Source: an uncultured euryarchaeote | GTDB lineage: Archaea > Thermoplasmatota > Poseidoniia > Poseidoniales > Thalassarchaeaceae | Length of the DNA stretch: 12,978 nt | NCBI GenBank assembly: GCA_937876055.1 | Contig: CALEIW010000236.1 | Span: 1 to 12,978, forward strand | Direction: 5' to 3' | Shown here: positions 6,868-12,978 of the stretch, in pieces | Numbering within the stretch: the stretch's first letter is position 1 | Layout: each line of letters starts with the position of its first letter | Made by a program: the position numbers and the translations under genes | The notes under the pieces: model-generated | What the model saw: the letters and a program-made list of their open reading frames with translations, nothing else | Databases searched by the model: none | Told to the model about the DNA's origin: nothing

Positions 6868-8208
6868 TTGTACCTAATCACCATCGAAGGAGGTGATGGC
6901 TCCGGTAAAGGCCTAGCGACCAAAGTTGTCGGCGAGGTGCTGGAAAAGGAATTTTGTTTCACTTCGGTTGAGATTTCAGGAGAACCTCGTCGTGACCACC
7001 CATTGGGTAGACTTGCTATAGATTCTGTTAGACAAAACACCCATACTCCTGAAGAAGAAGCAGGATTCTTTGCAGCAGATAGAGTGGACCATTCTCACGG
7101 TTGGATACTTCCTCGGCTAGAAGAAGGTAGGATTGTTGTAAGTGAAAGAAATGTCCATTCTTCACTAGTTTACCAAGGGATTGTTGGCTCATTAGGGGTT
7201 GAGAGAGTTGCCCAAATTAATTCTGCAGCACTAATCCCTGATCTTTGCATATGGGTAGATTGTGATCCAGAGGTGGCAATGAAGAGGATACAGTCTGGAA
7301 CGCTAAGAATGATGTCAGATAAAGCCGAATACTTCGAGACTACAGAATTACAAAAAGCCATTCGAGCAGGTTACGCATCCTTACTTTCCGGTGATATTGA
7401 GATGCCTACTCCATTCGATATGGGAGCCATAATCGGGCCGGTATCGAATGAATCTACTGAGAAGGAGTTTCGACGGAAATTGACACTACATGTGAGAAAG
7501 TTCCTCCACTCTCGTCCAACTCCAATTAACGTCTCTACTGAAGCCATTGAACGATTCATGCTCAAACGCCTAATCAAATCCACAAAAGGTCAAACGGTGT
7601 TAGATGGTTTAGGTGTCGAACCAGCTAGGAATCTGGATGATTGGCTAGATGGTAAAGCACCTTGGCGTGTTCTAAGGGATGCACAAAATGAACATTCTAT
7701 GGTACTTGATGAGATTTCAGAAGATGAGAGGATCGATGTCCCAAAGTCTGTTTTAGCTCACTCAATATCTTCCATTTGTGGAACTTTGGCTTTACTTCCT
7801 TCCGCAGACGTCAATGAGTTACGCGAATCGCAAGGCCCAGTTAGGGCAGTTTCTGATTCTCATTGCCACAAGGTTTTGCGATTCTTTGCAGATAGGAGCA
7901 AATGGGTAAACCAACACAAGTCTTTGCTGGGTAGAGATGCAGCTCGAAATCAGTTGAGAGATGAATCTCATTCTTTTGGGATCCTCGCTCTTGTCCTTTG
8001 GCCACTAAGGAAGGCTCTAGCAAAGTGGATAGCAAGCAATCCAGATACTCATCCTCGTTTTGCAATGGGACAAATCGTACGTTCTGGCGAGCACCCAAAT
8101 GCAGTTCGAGATACAATCGAAAGATTGGCGATTTTAGGCAACGGGAAATCCGATTCGGCTCTTCCAGCCGGAACAAGTGGTTTGGTAACTTGGTGGCAAG
8201 GAAATTAA
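6868..8208 (+). CDS. Thymidylate kinase-like protein with unrecognised C-terminal domain
   Basis: Predicted 446-residue protein, about twice the usual length of about 200 for thymidylate kinase (dTMP + ATP to dTDP). The N-terminal part fits that family: ITIEGGDGSGKG (4-15) as P-loop, SGEPRRDHPLGRLA (37-50) in place of the usual REPGGTxLGE, FFAADRVDH (67-75), ERNVHSSLVYQG (93-104) matching the DRYxxSSLAYQG substrate motif, and PDLCIWVDCDPEVAMKRI (124-141). Two points are unusual. The residue after the P-loop lysine (K14) is Gly15, not the usual Ser/Thr. From about residue 215 to the end the sequence is mostly helical in appearance, with Trp-rich patches (DDWLDGKAPWRVLRD 257-271; TWWQGN at the C-terminus), and I recognise no family in it. 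The TTG start is backed by GGAGGG. The gene is likely last in the operon begun by the cyclotransferase. It is probably a nucleotide kinase; whether it is the cell's sole Tmk is uncertain. Confidence 0.78.
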   Translation: MYLITIEGGDGSGKGLATKVVGEVLEKEFCFTSVEISGEPRRDHPLGRLAIDSVRQNTHTPEEEAGFFAADRVDHSHGWILPRLEEGRIVVSERNVHSSLVYQGIVGSLGVERVAQINSAALIPDLCIWVDCDPEVAMKRIQSGTLRMMSDKAEYFETTELQKAIRAGYASLLSGDIEMPTPFDMGAIIGPVSNESTEKEFRRKLTLHVRKFLHSRPTPINVSTEAIERFMLKRLIKSTKGQTVLDGLGVEPARNLDDWLDGKAPWRVLRDAQNEHSMVLDEISEDERIDVPKSVLAHSISSICGTLALLPSADVNELRESQGPVRAVSDSHCHKVLRFFADRSKWVNQHKSLLGRDAARNQLRDESHSFGILALVLWPLRKALAKWIASNPDTHPRFAMGQIVRSGEHPNAVRDTIERLAILGNGKSDSALPAGTSGLVTWWQGN

Positions 8209-8211
8209 CCC

Positions 8212-8982
8212 TCAAACCATGCGTAGAGTAGCATTTGCCGGAAGACTAACCTCTTCCGCACTTTCGAATTCATTAGGTCTAGCAGAAAACATAGCTGAGA
8301 AAATCCAACCTCCAATGAATCCGGCAGGAATTCCTGTTAGTATCCTCATGGTATTACTCGACTCATATGATGTAAGTAACTGAGTGAACCCATCTATCGC
8401 CATAGGACCGAGCCCTAATCCGATTATTACAAACATCAACATCATTCTACGATCATCATAGTAAAATCTCTCTAATGATTCATCAGTGAACATTGACAGG
8501 AAGGTATCTCGCACTGTCCATCTGTTCAAGCCCCTTTGCTGCCAGAGTAAACAACAAGCAACGAATCCGAATAAAATTCCAACATCACGTACACAGACTG
8601 CTAACTGGTTACCATTAATTTCCCAAGACCGGTAATGCTTCTGATGACAGTTTAAGTCGCCTATGGCGTAAACAGTTGCTGCAATTGGATTTAGGTCAGT
8701 CCATGCAAAAGTTCCCCCATTTGCAGATTGGTTATGCCCTGCATGTTCGTAATCGCTATTGTCATTATTTCCCCAAGACCAAGTTCCGTCAATTGTGGCA
8801 TAGTCAAATCGATTAGCGCGTCCTGAAAGGTCTGGAATTGAATCTGTTGGCAACATAAGTGGAATTAAAAATAGCAGAATAAGATAGGTTCCTGCGATTG
8901 CTGCGAAGTTACGGCCAACCTTGGATTCTCTCTTCCTATCTTTACGCCCATTCTTGAATTGACCTTCCTTGGTGATGGTCAT
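8212..8982 (-). CDS. DUF2085 family predicted membrane protein
   Basis: Predicted 256-residue protein starting at ATG 8982. An ATG at 9009 would add nine residues and is an alternative, but a CATAATG element at 9030-9024 places the likely transcript start near 9003. The signature region reads NCHQKHYRSWEINGNQLAVC (111-130), followed by VRDVGILFGF (131-140), then PMAIDGFTQLL (193-203) and SSNTMRILTGIPAGFIGG (208-225). This is the CHQxxxRS ... QxxvCxR ... D/G ... SNxxRxxTG pattern of DUF2085. Membrane helices are at about 27-45, 134-146, 179-196 and 214-233. A difference from the usual pattern is that the conserved CxRC ends in Asp (C130-V-R132-D133), so one expected cysteine is missing. The biochemical role of DUF2085 is not known to me. 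The gene runs convergently to the kinase gene with a 3-nt gap between stops. Confidence 0.8.
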   Translation of the reverse strand: MTITKEGQFKNGRKDRKRESKVGRNFAAIAGTYLILLFLIPLMLPTDSIPDLSGRANRFDYATIDGTWSWGNNDNSDYEHAGHNQSANGGTFAWTDLNPIAATVYAIGDLNCHQKHYRSWEINGNQLAVCVRDVGILFGFVACCLLWQQRGLNRWTVRDTFLSMFTDESLERFYYDDRRMMLMFVIIGLGLGPMAIDGFTQLLTSYESSNTMRILTGIPAGFIGGWIFSAMFSARPNEFESAEEVSLPANATLRMV

Positions 8983-9042
8983 TATACCGTCGATGGGTTC
9001 TATCCCCATGAACCTATCCGCCGCATTATGGTGGAGGTACGT
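8983..9042. promoter_or_regulatory. Divergent promoter region between the DUF2085 and Smr-like genes
   Basis: With the chosen starts, about 60 nt separate the two divergent genes. A TTATAC element at 8982-8987 on the plus strand predicts a transcript start near 9010 for the rightward gene. A CATAATG element at 9030-9024 on the minus strand predicts one near 9003 for the leftward gene. GGAGGT (9033-9038) is the ribosome binding site of the rightward gene. The two genes therefore appear to have back-to-back, partly overlapping promoters. If the longer annotated forms (9009 and 8959) were real, the reading frames would overlap head to head, which is unlikely. Confidence 0.35.
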
Positions 9043-9798
9043 GTGCGCGATGCCTTTGCTATATCCGTCGTAATTGGAATGATGGTTACAGTCATGGGTT
9101 CAATGATGGCTTTCTTTGCTACAGGGATGGCTGAGGACGGAGTTATCCCTGCCTTGAGGACAGGTTTTGTCCTCGGTTTAGGTGTTGGCGCTGTAGTCCT
9201 AATGTTTGCTTTGGCAAGAGTACGTAATCACGCTGAAAAAGGCCAAGTCAGAGAAAAAGCTCGTGCTGCTGAAGTTGCAGCATTACGAGCCGAGATGTCT
9301 CATCTCTCTGATGAAACAGATGGTGCATGGGATGTAGGAGAACGAATCCGTCGTGAGAGAGGTGTACTAACCTTCGACATGCATGGTCTTGATGCACCGA
9401 TGGCCGCTGGTGCGACGGAGAAATTACTTGGGATTCGTAACAGTTTACAGAGGGTTAGAATTGTAACTGGCAGAGGAGAAATTCTGCATGAAAAATCTGC
9501 CGACCCTGGCATACGTCCTGCAGTATTGCAAAGATTACGAATTGGAGCAGAAGCGGTTGATTGGCAGGTATTAGAAAAAGCTGGCTCCATCACTCTAAGA
9601 CCTATGGGAGTGCCTCCTACAAATGCTCAGAGAGCAAGCCGTTTCGCAATTTTTGTAATTCCAATGTGCACGGTTATGGGATTCACATTTCGAGATCTTG
9701 CGGGTTCTACGATGGAAGATCAAGGTCTCGCATTCGGTGTTGTTGCAGGTATTCTGCTGACCGCTCTTTTATCCAGTTACAGAGATCGCTCAGGATGA
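9043..9798 (+). CDS. Integral membrane protein with an internal Smr-like domain
   Basis: Predicted 251-residue protein starting at GTG 9043, preceded by GGAGGT with 4 nt of spacing. ATG 9028 (256 aa) and ATG 8959 (279 aa) are in-frame alternatives lacking a binding site. Numbering from the GTG, helices are at about 4-27 and 36-58, followed by a charged, Ala-rich segment likely to form a coiled coil (61-91). A domain at about 107-186 resembles Smr: LTFDMHGLDAP (109-119) for the LDLHG motif, VRIVTGRGE (138-146) for the hGKG-like motif, and IRPAVLQRLRIG (157-168) for the LRxxVxxxL helix. Two further helices follow at about 199-219 and 227-245. Smr domains act on nucleic acid, as nicking endonucleases or in mismatch and ribosome-collision pathways. 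A form embedded between four membrane helices is unusual. The assignment rests on motif order only; the second motif is degenerate (TGRG for HGKG), so activity is uncertain. Its stop abuts the next, convergent gene. Confidence 0.72.
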   Translation: MRDAFAISVVIGMMVTVMGSMMAFFATGMAEDGVIPALRTGFVLGLGVGAVVLMFALARVRNHAEKGQVREKARAAEVAALRAEMSHLSDETDGAWDVGERIRRERGVLTFDMHGLDAPMAAGATEKLLGIRNSLQRVRIVTGRGEILHEKSADPGIRPAVLQRLRIGAEAVDWQVLEKAGSITLRPMGVPPTNAQRASRFAIFVIPMCTVMGFTFRDLAGSTMEDQGLAFGVVAGILLTALLSSYRDRSG

Positions 9799-9981
9799 CT
9801 ATTGTGAGTAATCAGGAACTCCTTCACAACAGGCTTCGACAACTCTCCTACATCGTGGACATTCCATGTGTTGTCGCATAGGAATTGCTGCGCCACGAAA
9901 GCCACATTCGCACATAATTGCCGAGCAATGGTCGTGGTCCATGCAGATGCGAGGTATTCTTAGTCCAAATTGATTCCTCAA
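9799..9981 (-). CDS. Small Cys/His-rich putative zinc- or iron-binding protein at the end of the suf operon
   Basis: Predicted 60-residue protein starting at TTG 9981, which overlaps the sufD stop as TTGA. A GAGG lies about 10 nt upstream. An internal ATG at 9942 (residue 14) is an alternative. Cysteines fall at positions 13, 19, 24, 26, 41, 44, 51 and 52, with His at 16, 18 and 38. The CECG (24-27) and CPRC (41-44) knuckles look like a zinc ribbon. It has no signal peptide. The gene exactly fills the space between sufD and the convergent Smr-like gene, with its stop touching the other stop. That fit, the high Cys content and the overlap argue that it is real and translated with sufD. A role as an Fe-S or metal accessory is inference. 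It could equally be a stand-alone zinc ribbon with an unrelated function. Confidence 0.65.
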   Translation of the reverse strand: MRNQFGLRIPRICMDHDHCSAIMCECGFRGAAIPMRQHMECPRCRRVVEACCEGVPDYSQ

Positions 9982-11120
9982 GATTTGAGGTCCTCTAATT
10001 CATCTTGTAGGTGCTCTGCTAACCAATTGTGAAGCGCCTCGCTGCCCATTTCAACAAGTGTTGAATTTAGGAAAGCAGCGATTAGAGCATCCTTCGCTTG
10101 CTCTGTATCGAAGCCTCTGGATTCTAGGTAGAACATTTGGTCTTCATCTACCGGGCCATTAGCAGTCCCGTGTCCACATCCTACTACATCGTGTTCGCTA
10201 ACTTCGAGTTCAGGAATTGAATCGGCTTGAGCCTTATCGGATAGAAGCAGATTGTGGAATAGTTGACCTGCATCCGCTCCTCTCGCACCCTTTGCGACTC
10301 GAAGCATTCCGGTACCAACGGTGCGAGAATTACCCCCACATGCAGCATGCCAGTCTAGACGACTGAAGGTTTCAGGAGCATCGTGGTGTATCTCGATGTG
10401 ATGGTCGAGGTGCATTTCTTTGGCGGATAGAATTGAACCTAGCACGTTTAGGTGTCCACCTGTTTCACCCATTTTGTATCTCAAATCCGCCTTTGTTCTC
10501 TCACTACCAGAACTAACAGTTCCTGCCTTTACTTGTGCATCGCGCCCGATTGCAATACTATCCACTCTGAGTAGAATCCCAGTATCTGTGTGACCAATTA
10601 CGACATCATTGAGTATGCTGCCGTCGCCGATTCTACCCGTACGAAGAAATCCGGTCCAGGGGGCGGCCCCACTAATTTGTGTGATTAATTCGAATTCACA
10701 ATTTCTTCCAATATCCAAAGTCAAGTGTAGAGCACAATTAGAATCTCCTGTATCGATGTCTAAAACTATAGGTGAATTAGAAACGAAATTATTCTCAACC
10801 CTCAAGGTATAGACTGACTCTTTTGCTGCGGCTCGAATGAAAGAGGCGGTAACCTCATCCGACTCAGGCAAAACTTCTGCTCCCACAACTCCTTCTTCAA
10901 CAGAGATTCCTACAAGTGCGGAACTATCATCCAAATTTGTCAAGGTAAGTTTGGGTGAGGCTGCGATTGGAATCTCACCTAAGTCACCACTTGGATGGAC
11001 TCTTTTCCAAGGTGTGTAACGCCAAAGATGGTCAGCCCTGTCCGGCTGGTCTAGTGACTTATACAGGCTTGCAGCGTCCAAGTTACCACCCCGATCAACC
11101 GATGCTTCCTTCCATTTCAA
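9978..11120 (-). CDS. sufD: SufD, Fe-S cluster assembly scaffold subunit
   Basis: Predicted protein of up to 380 residues, starting at TTG 11120, which overlaps the sufB 3' end by 26 nt. A second in-frame TTG at 11081 (367 aa) has a GGGGTGG just upstream and may be the true start. It pairs with SufB in the SufBC2D complex that builds Fe-S clusters. Evidence is the SufBD core: LDHHIEIHHDAPETFSRLDW (238-257), SRTVGTGMLRVAKGARGADA (265-284), LLLSDKAQADSIPELEV (291-307), DVVGCGHGTANGPVDEDQMF (311-330) and YLESRG (331-336). H317 in CGHG corresponds to the SufD histidine known to matter in the bacterial protein. An N-terminal WRYTPWKRV (33-41) is typical of SufD N-termini. SufD is distinguished from SufB by its shorter length, the CGHG motif and its place downstream of a clear sufB. 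Archaeal versions are often annotated as SufBD or SufD homologues. Confidence 0.93.
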   Translation of the reverse strand: MKWKEASVDRGGNLDAASLYKSLDQPDRADHLWRYTPWKRVHPSGDLGEIPIAASPKLTLTNLDDSSALVGISVEEGVVGAEVLPESDEVTASFIRAAAKESVYTLRVENNFVSNSPIVLDIDTGDSNCALHLTLDIGRNCEFELITQISGAAPWTGFLRTGRIGDGSILNDVVIGHTDTGILLRVDSIAIGRDAQVKAGTVSSGSERTKADLRYKMGETGGHLNVLGSILSAKEMHLDHHIEIHHDAPETFSRLDWHAACGGNSRTVGTGMLRVAKGARGADAGQLFHNLLLSDKAQADSIPELEVSEHDVVGCGHGTANGPVDEDQMFYLESRGFDTEQAKDALIAAFLNSTLVEMGSEALHNWLAEHLQDELEDLKS

Positions 11121-12504
11121 GGGCCATCAATTTGTTGAGTTCAACCGCATACTCCATCGGCAATTCTCGGGTAAAGGGTTCGAAGAATCCATTGACAATC
11201 ATTGCCAATGCTTCTTCCTCCGAATGCCCTCTGCTCATCAGATAGAATAATTGTTCATCACTTACCTTGGATACACTCGCTTCGTGTTCGCAACGAGCGC
11301 TTGGGTTTGCGACCTCCATCGTGGGATAGGTGTCGGAGCGTGATCCATCGTCAAGGATTAGGGCATCACATACAACATTCAACTTGCAATTCTCCGCCTT
11401 GGGCGATACTGAGACCATACCTCGGTAGGAGCCTCTACCACCGTCTTTTGAAATCGATTTTGAGAGGATCTTTGAGGTTGTGTTACTCGCAAGATGGTGA
11501 ATTTTTGCACCTGCATCTTGATGTTGTCCTTTTCCGGAATAAGCGACCGAAATCACCTCAGCGTGACTTCCTTCTCCTTTGAGGATAACAGCCGGATACT
11601 TCATGGTCAACTTACTGCCGATGTTTCCATCAACCCATTCTATCTTGGCATTCTCATGGGCGATTCCACGCTTTGTTACGAGATTGTAGACATTGGTACT
11701 CCAATTCTGTACTGTACTATATCGAATGTGTGCTCCAGGGAGGGCAATTAATTCGACCACTGCTGAATGCAGGGAATCTGTGGAATAGGTTGGAGCAGTG
11801 CATCCTTCGACATAGTGGATACTGCTTCCCTCATCGGCAATAATCAGGGTTCTCTCGAACTGACCCATGTTCTTGGCATTGATTCGGAAGTATGCCTGTA
11901 CTGGCATTTCAACATGAACTCCCTTTGGAACATAGATGAATGAACCACCAGACCATACTGCTGTATTTAGGGCGCTGAATTTGTTATCTTGATATGGAAC
12001 TACAGAACAAAACCATTTCTTGACAAGTTCAGGATATTCCCTGAGGCCAGAATCCATATCTAGGAAAATCACTCCTTGTTGCTCTAAGTCCTCTCGAATT
12101 GAGTGATAAACCGCTTCTGACTCATATTGAGCAGTTACGCCAGATAGCCACTTTTGTTCTGCTTCTGGGATACCCAATTTGTCGAATGTATTTCGTATGT
12201 CCTCTGGTACATCTTCCCAATCCTTTTCTGTGGCATCGGACGAACGAAGATAGTAACATACTTTATCGAAATCAATCTCTTCCAACATCGACATATTTCC
12301 CCAAGTTGGCATAGGTCTTTTATCGAAGTGGTGGAATGCTTTTACTCGTAATTCTGTCATCCACTCTGGCTCATTTTTGAGAGCAGAAATATCTCGGACG
12401 ACTTGCTCTGAAAGTCCGAAATCGAAACGGATTGTAGCATTCTCTGGGTCATGCCAGCCGGCTTTGTATTCACCTACTGCTTCACGTGCTTCTGTTGCTG
12501 CCAT
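11095..12504 (-). CDS. sufB: SufB, Fe-S cluster assembly scaffold subunit
   Basis: Predicted 469-residue protein, the usual length, starting at ATG 12504 with GAGGGG five bases upstream. It is the scaffold on which SufC and SufD help build clusters in the cytoplasm. Recognisable SufB blocks are VYHSIREDLEQQGVIF (132-147), SALNTAVWSGGSFIYVPKGV (177-196), EMPVQAYFRINAKNMGQFER (199-218), the THYVEGC-like IHYVEGCTAP (229-238), TVQNWSTNVYNLVTKR (264-279), VSVAYSGKGQHQDAGAK (318-334) and ENCKLNVVCDALIL (371-384). The latter holds C379, at the position of the bacterial scaffold cysteine. CEHEASVSKVSDEQLFYLMS (405-424) supplies the conserved His/Glu cluster. The gene follows sufC and overlaps sufD, so the three are co-translated in the common archaeal order C-B-D. 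The residue correspondences to the bacterial proteins are from memory. Confidence 0.96.
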   Translation of the reverse strand: MAATEAREAVGEYKAGWHDPENATIRFDFGLSEQVVRDISALKNEPEWMTELRVKAFHHFDKRPMPTWGNMSMLEEIDFDKVCYYLRSSDATEKDWEDVPEDIRNTFDKLGIPEAEQKWLSGVTAQYESEAVYHSIREDLEQQGVIFLDMDSGLREYPELVKKWFCSVVPYQDNKFSALNTAVWSGGSFIYVPKGVHVEMPVQAYFRINAKNMGQFERTLIIADEGSSIHYVEGCTAPTYSTDSLHSAVVELIALPGAHIRYSTVQNWSTNVYNLVTKRGIAHENAKIEWVDGNIGSKLTMKYPAVILKGEGSHAEVISVAYSGKGQHQDAGAKIHHLASNTTSKILSKSISKDGGRGSYRGMVSVSPKAENCKLNVVCDALILDDGSRSDTYPTMEVANPSARCEHEASVSKVSDEQLFYLMSRGHSEEEALAMIVNGFFEPFTRELPMEYAVELNKLMALEMEGSIG

Positions 12505-12533
12505 AATTTCCCCTCACATTCTTCATTTCATAA
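12505..12533 (-). promoter_or_regulatory. sufC-sufB spacer with sufB ribosome binding site
   Basis: Only 29 nt separate the sufC stop from the sufB start. GAGGGG sits five bases before the sufB ATG. No TATA-like element or terminator is evident, so sufB is probably transcribed from upstream of sufC, outside the window. Confidence 0.6.
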
Positions 12534-12978
12534 TTAGGCGGAATTTTCCGCTTCGGTTTCCAACCAATCATATCCTCTTTCTTCTAACTCAAGAGCTAGT
12601 TCAGGGCCACCCGACTTGACGATTCTTCCCTTGATTAAGACATGCACCTTGTCAGGCTGGACATGCTCTAGAATACGAGAATAGTGTGTGATGATTAAAG
12701 CGCCAGAGTCGGTTCCACGAACTGCCGCATTAATGCCTTTTGCAACAGTTCTAATTCCATCTATATCCAGTCCAGAATCTGTCTCATCTAAGATTGCCAG
12801 CTTCGGCTGAAGTAGCATTAGTTGTAGGATCTCAAAGCGTTTTTTCTCGCCGCCGCTGAATCCATCGTTGACGTATCTACCTAGGAATGAACGATCAATG
12901 TCAAGTTCAGTCATGGCATCCTTCAGGGTTTTACGGAATTCAGCACCTTTTGCTACATCCTCACCTCTGATTGCGGCT
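12534..12978 (-). CDS. sufC: SufC, Fe-S cluster assembly ATPase (partial, 5' end beyond the window)
   Basis: The last 147 residues of the protein are visible and the frame is open to the window edge, so about the first 100 residues, including the Walker A motif, are missing. An internal Met at 12914 is not the start. Visible hallmarks of this ABC-type ATPase are the signature loop NDGFSGGEKKRFEILQL (37-53 of the visible part), the Walker B DETDSGLDIDGI (64-75) with its SufC-specific SGLDID, and the ITHYSRIL switch region (96-103), where most transporters have ITHD/H. The C-terminal VHVLIKGRIVKSGGPELA pattern is also typical. SufC hydrolyses ATP to drive conformational change in the SufBC2D complex. 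It is the first gene of the suf operon seen here. Confidence 0.95.
   Translation of the reverse strand, partial: AAIRGEDVAKGAEFRKTLKDAMTELDIDRSFLGRYVNDGFSGGEKKRFEILQLMLLQPKLAILDETDSGLDIDGIRTVAKGINAAVRGTDSGALIITHYSRILEHVQPDKVHVLIKGRIVKSGGPELALELEERGYDWLETEAENSA

Noticed and set aside
7841..8215. Open frame of 124 codons on the minus strand overlapping the kinase 3' end
   Set aside because: It is antisense to the kinase C-terminal region and has no motif. The kinase frame has a ribosome binding site and a clear P-loop, so this is coincidental.
11202..11582. Open frame of 126 codons on the plus strand across sufB
   Set aside because: It lies fully antisense to strongly conserved SufB sequence; the product is unlike any protein I recognise.
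12534..12914. Short ATP-binding protein starting at the Met at 12914
   Set aside because: The frame stays open upstream to the window edge with SufC-like sequence, so this Met is internal and the gene is a truncated sufC, not a short gene.

Overview
The window looks like a piece of a compact archaeal genome, most likely a marine planktonic euryarchaeon of the Marine Group II / Ca. Poseidoniales type. This assignment is inference. It rests on archaeal-style promoters (short TATA elements about 25 nt before an expected start), GGAGG-type ribosome binding sites, many GTG/TTG starts, a SufC-SufB-SufD Fe-S cluster operon, and large secreted PKD-repeat proteins held by a C-terminal membrane helix. 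Overall base composition is moderately AT-rich. Almost every base is coding. The longest gene-free stretches are two divergent promoter regions of about 60 nt each. No tRNA, rRNA, CRISPR array, insertion sequence or integrase was seen.

Region 1 (17-5003, minus strand) is a two-gene unit. A 1368-residue secreted zinc-metalloprotease-like protein (HEFQH ... WLDEGAAD) with about five PKD-like domains and a C-terminal transmembrane anchor is followed, with one base between stop and start, by a 292-residue type I membrane protein whose lumenal part resembles p24/GOLD-like beta sandwiches.

Region 2 (5063-8208, plus strand) is divergent from region 1 and reads as an operon of overlapping or abutting genes. 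It encodes a membrane-anchored glutaminyl-peptide cyclotransferase, a three-helix membrane protein with a carboxypeptidase-regulatory-like domain, and a thymidylate kinase-like protein with an unrecognised C-terminal half of about 230 residues. The first gene and region 1 together suggest extracellular protein and peptide processing.

Region 3 (8212-9798) holds a divergent pair. On the minus strand is a DUF2085 membrane protein that runs convergently to within 3 nt of the kinase gene. On the plus strand is a membrane protein in which an Smr-like domain lies between two pairs of predicted transmembrane helices.

Region 4 (9799-12978, minus strand) is the suf operon in the order sufC (cut by the window edge), sufB, sufD, followed by a 60-residue cysteine-rich protein whose start overlaps the sufD stop. 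SufB, SufC and SufD together form the scaffold/ATPase complex that assembles Fe-S clusters; the small cysteine-rich protein may be an accessory.

The observations most worth following are the membrane-tethered Smr protein, the kinase fusion with an atypical P-loop, the small Cys/His-rich protein at the end of the suf operon, and the p24-like protein coupled to the giant surface protease. None of these is proven here to be a new system.
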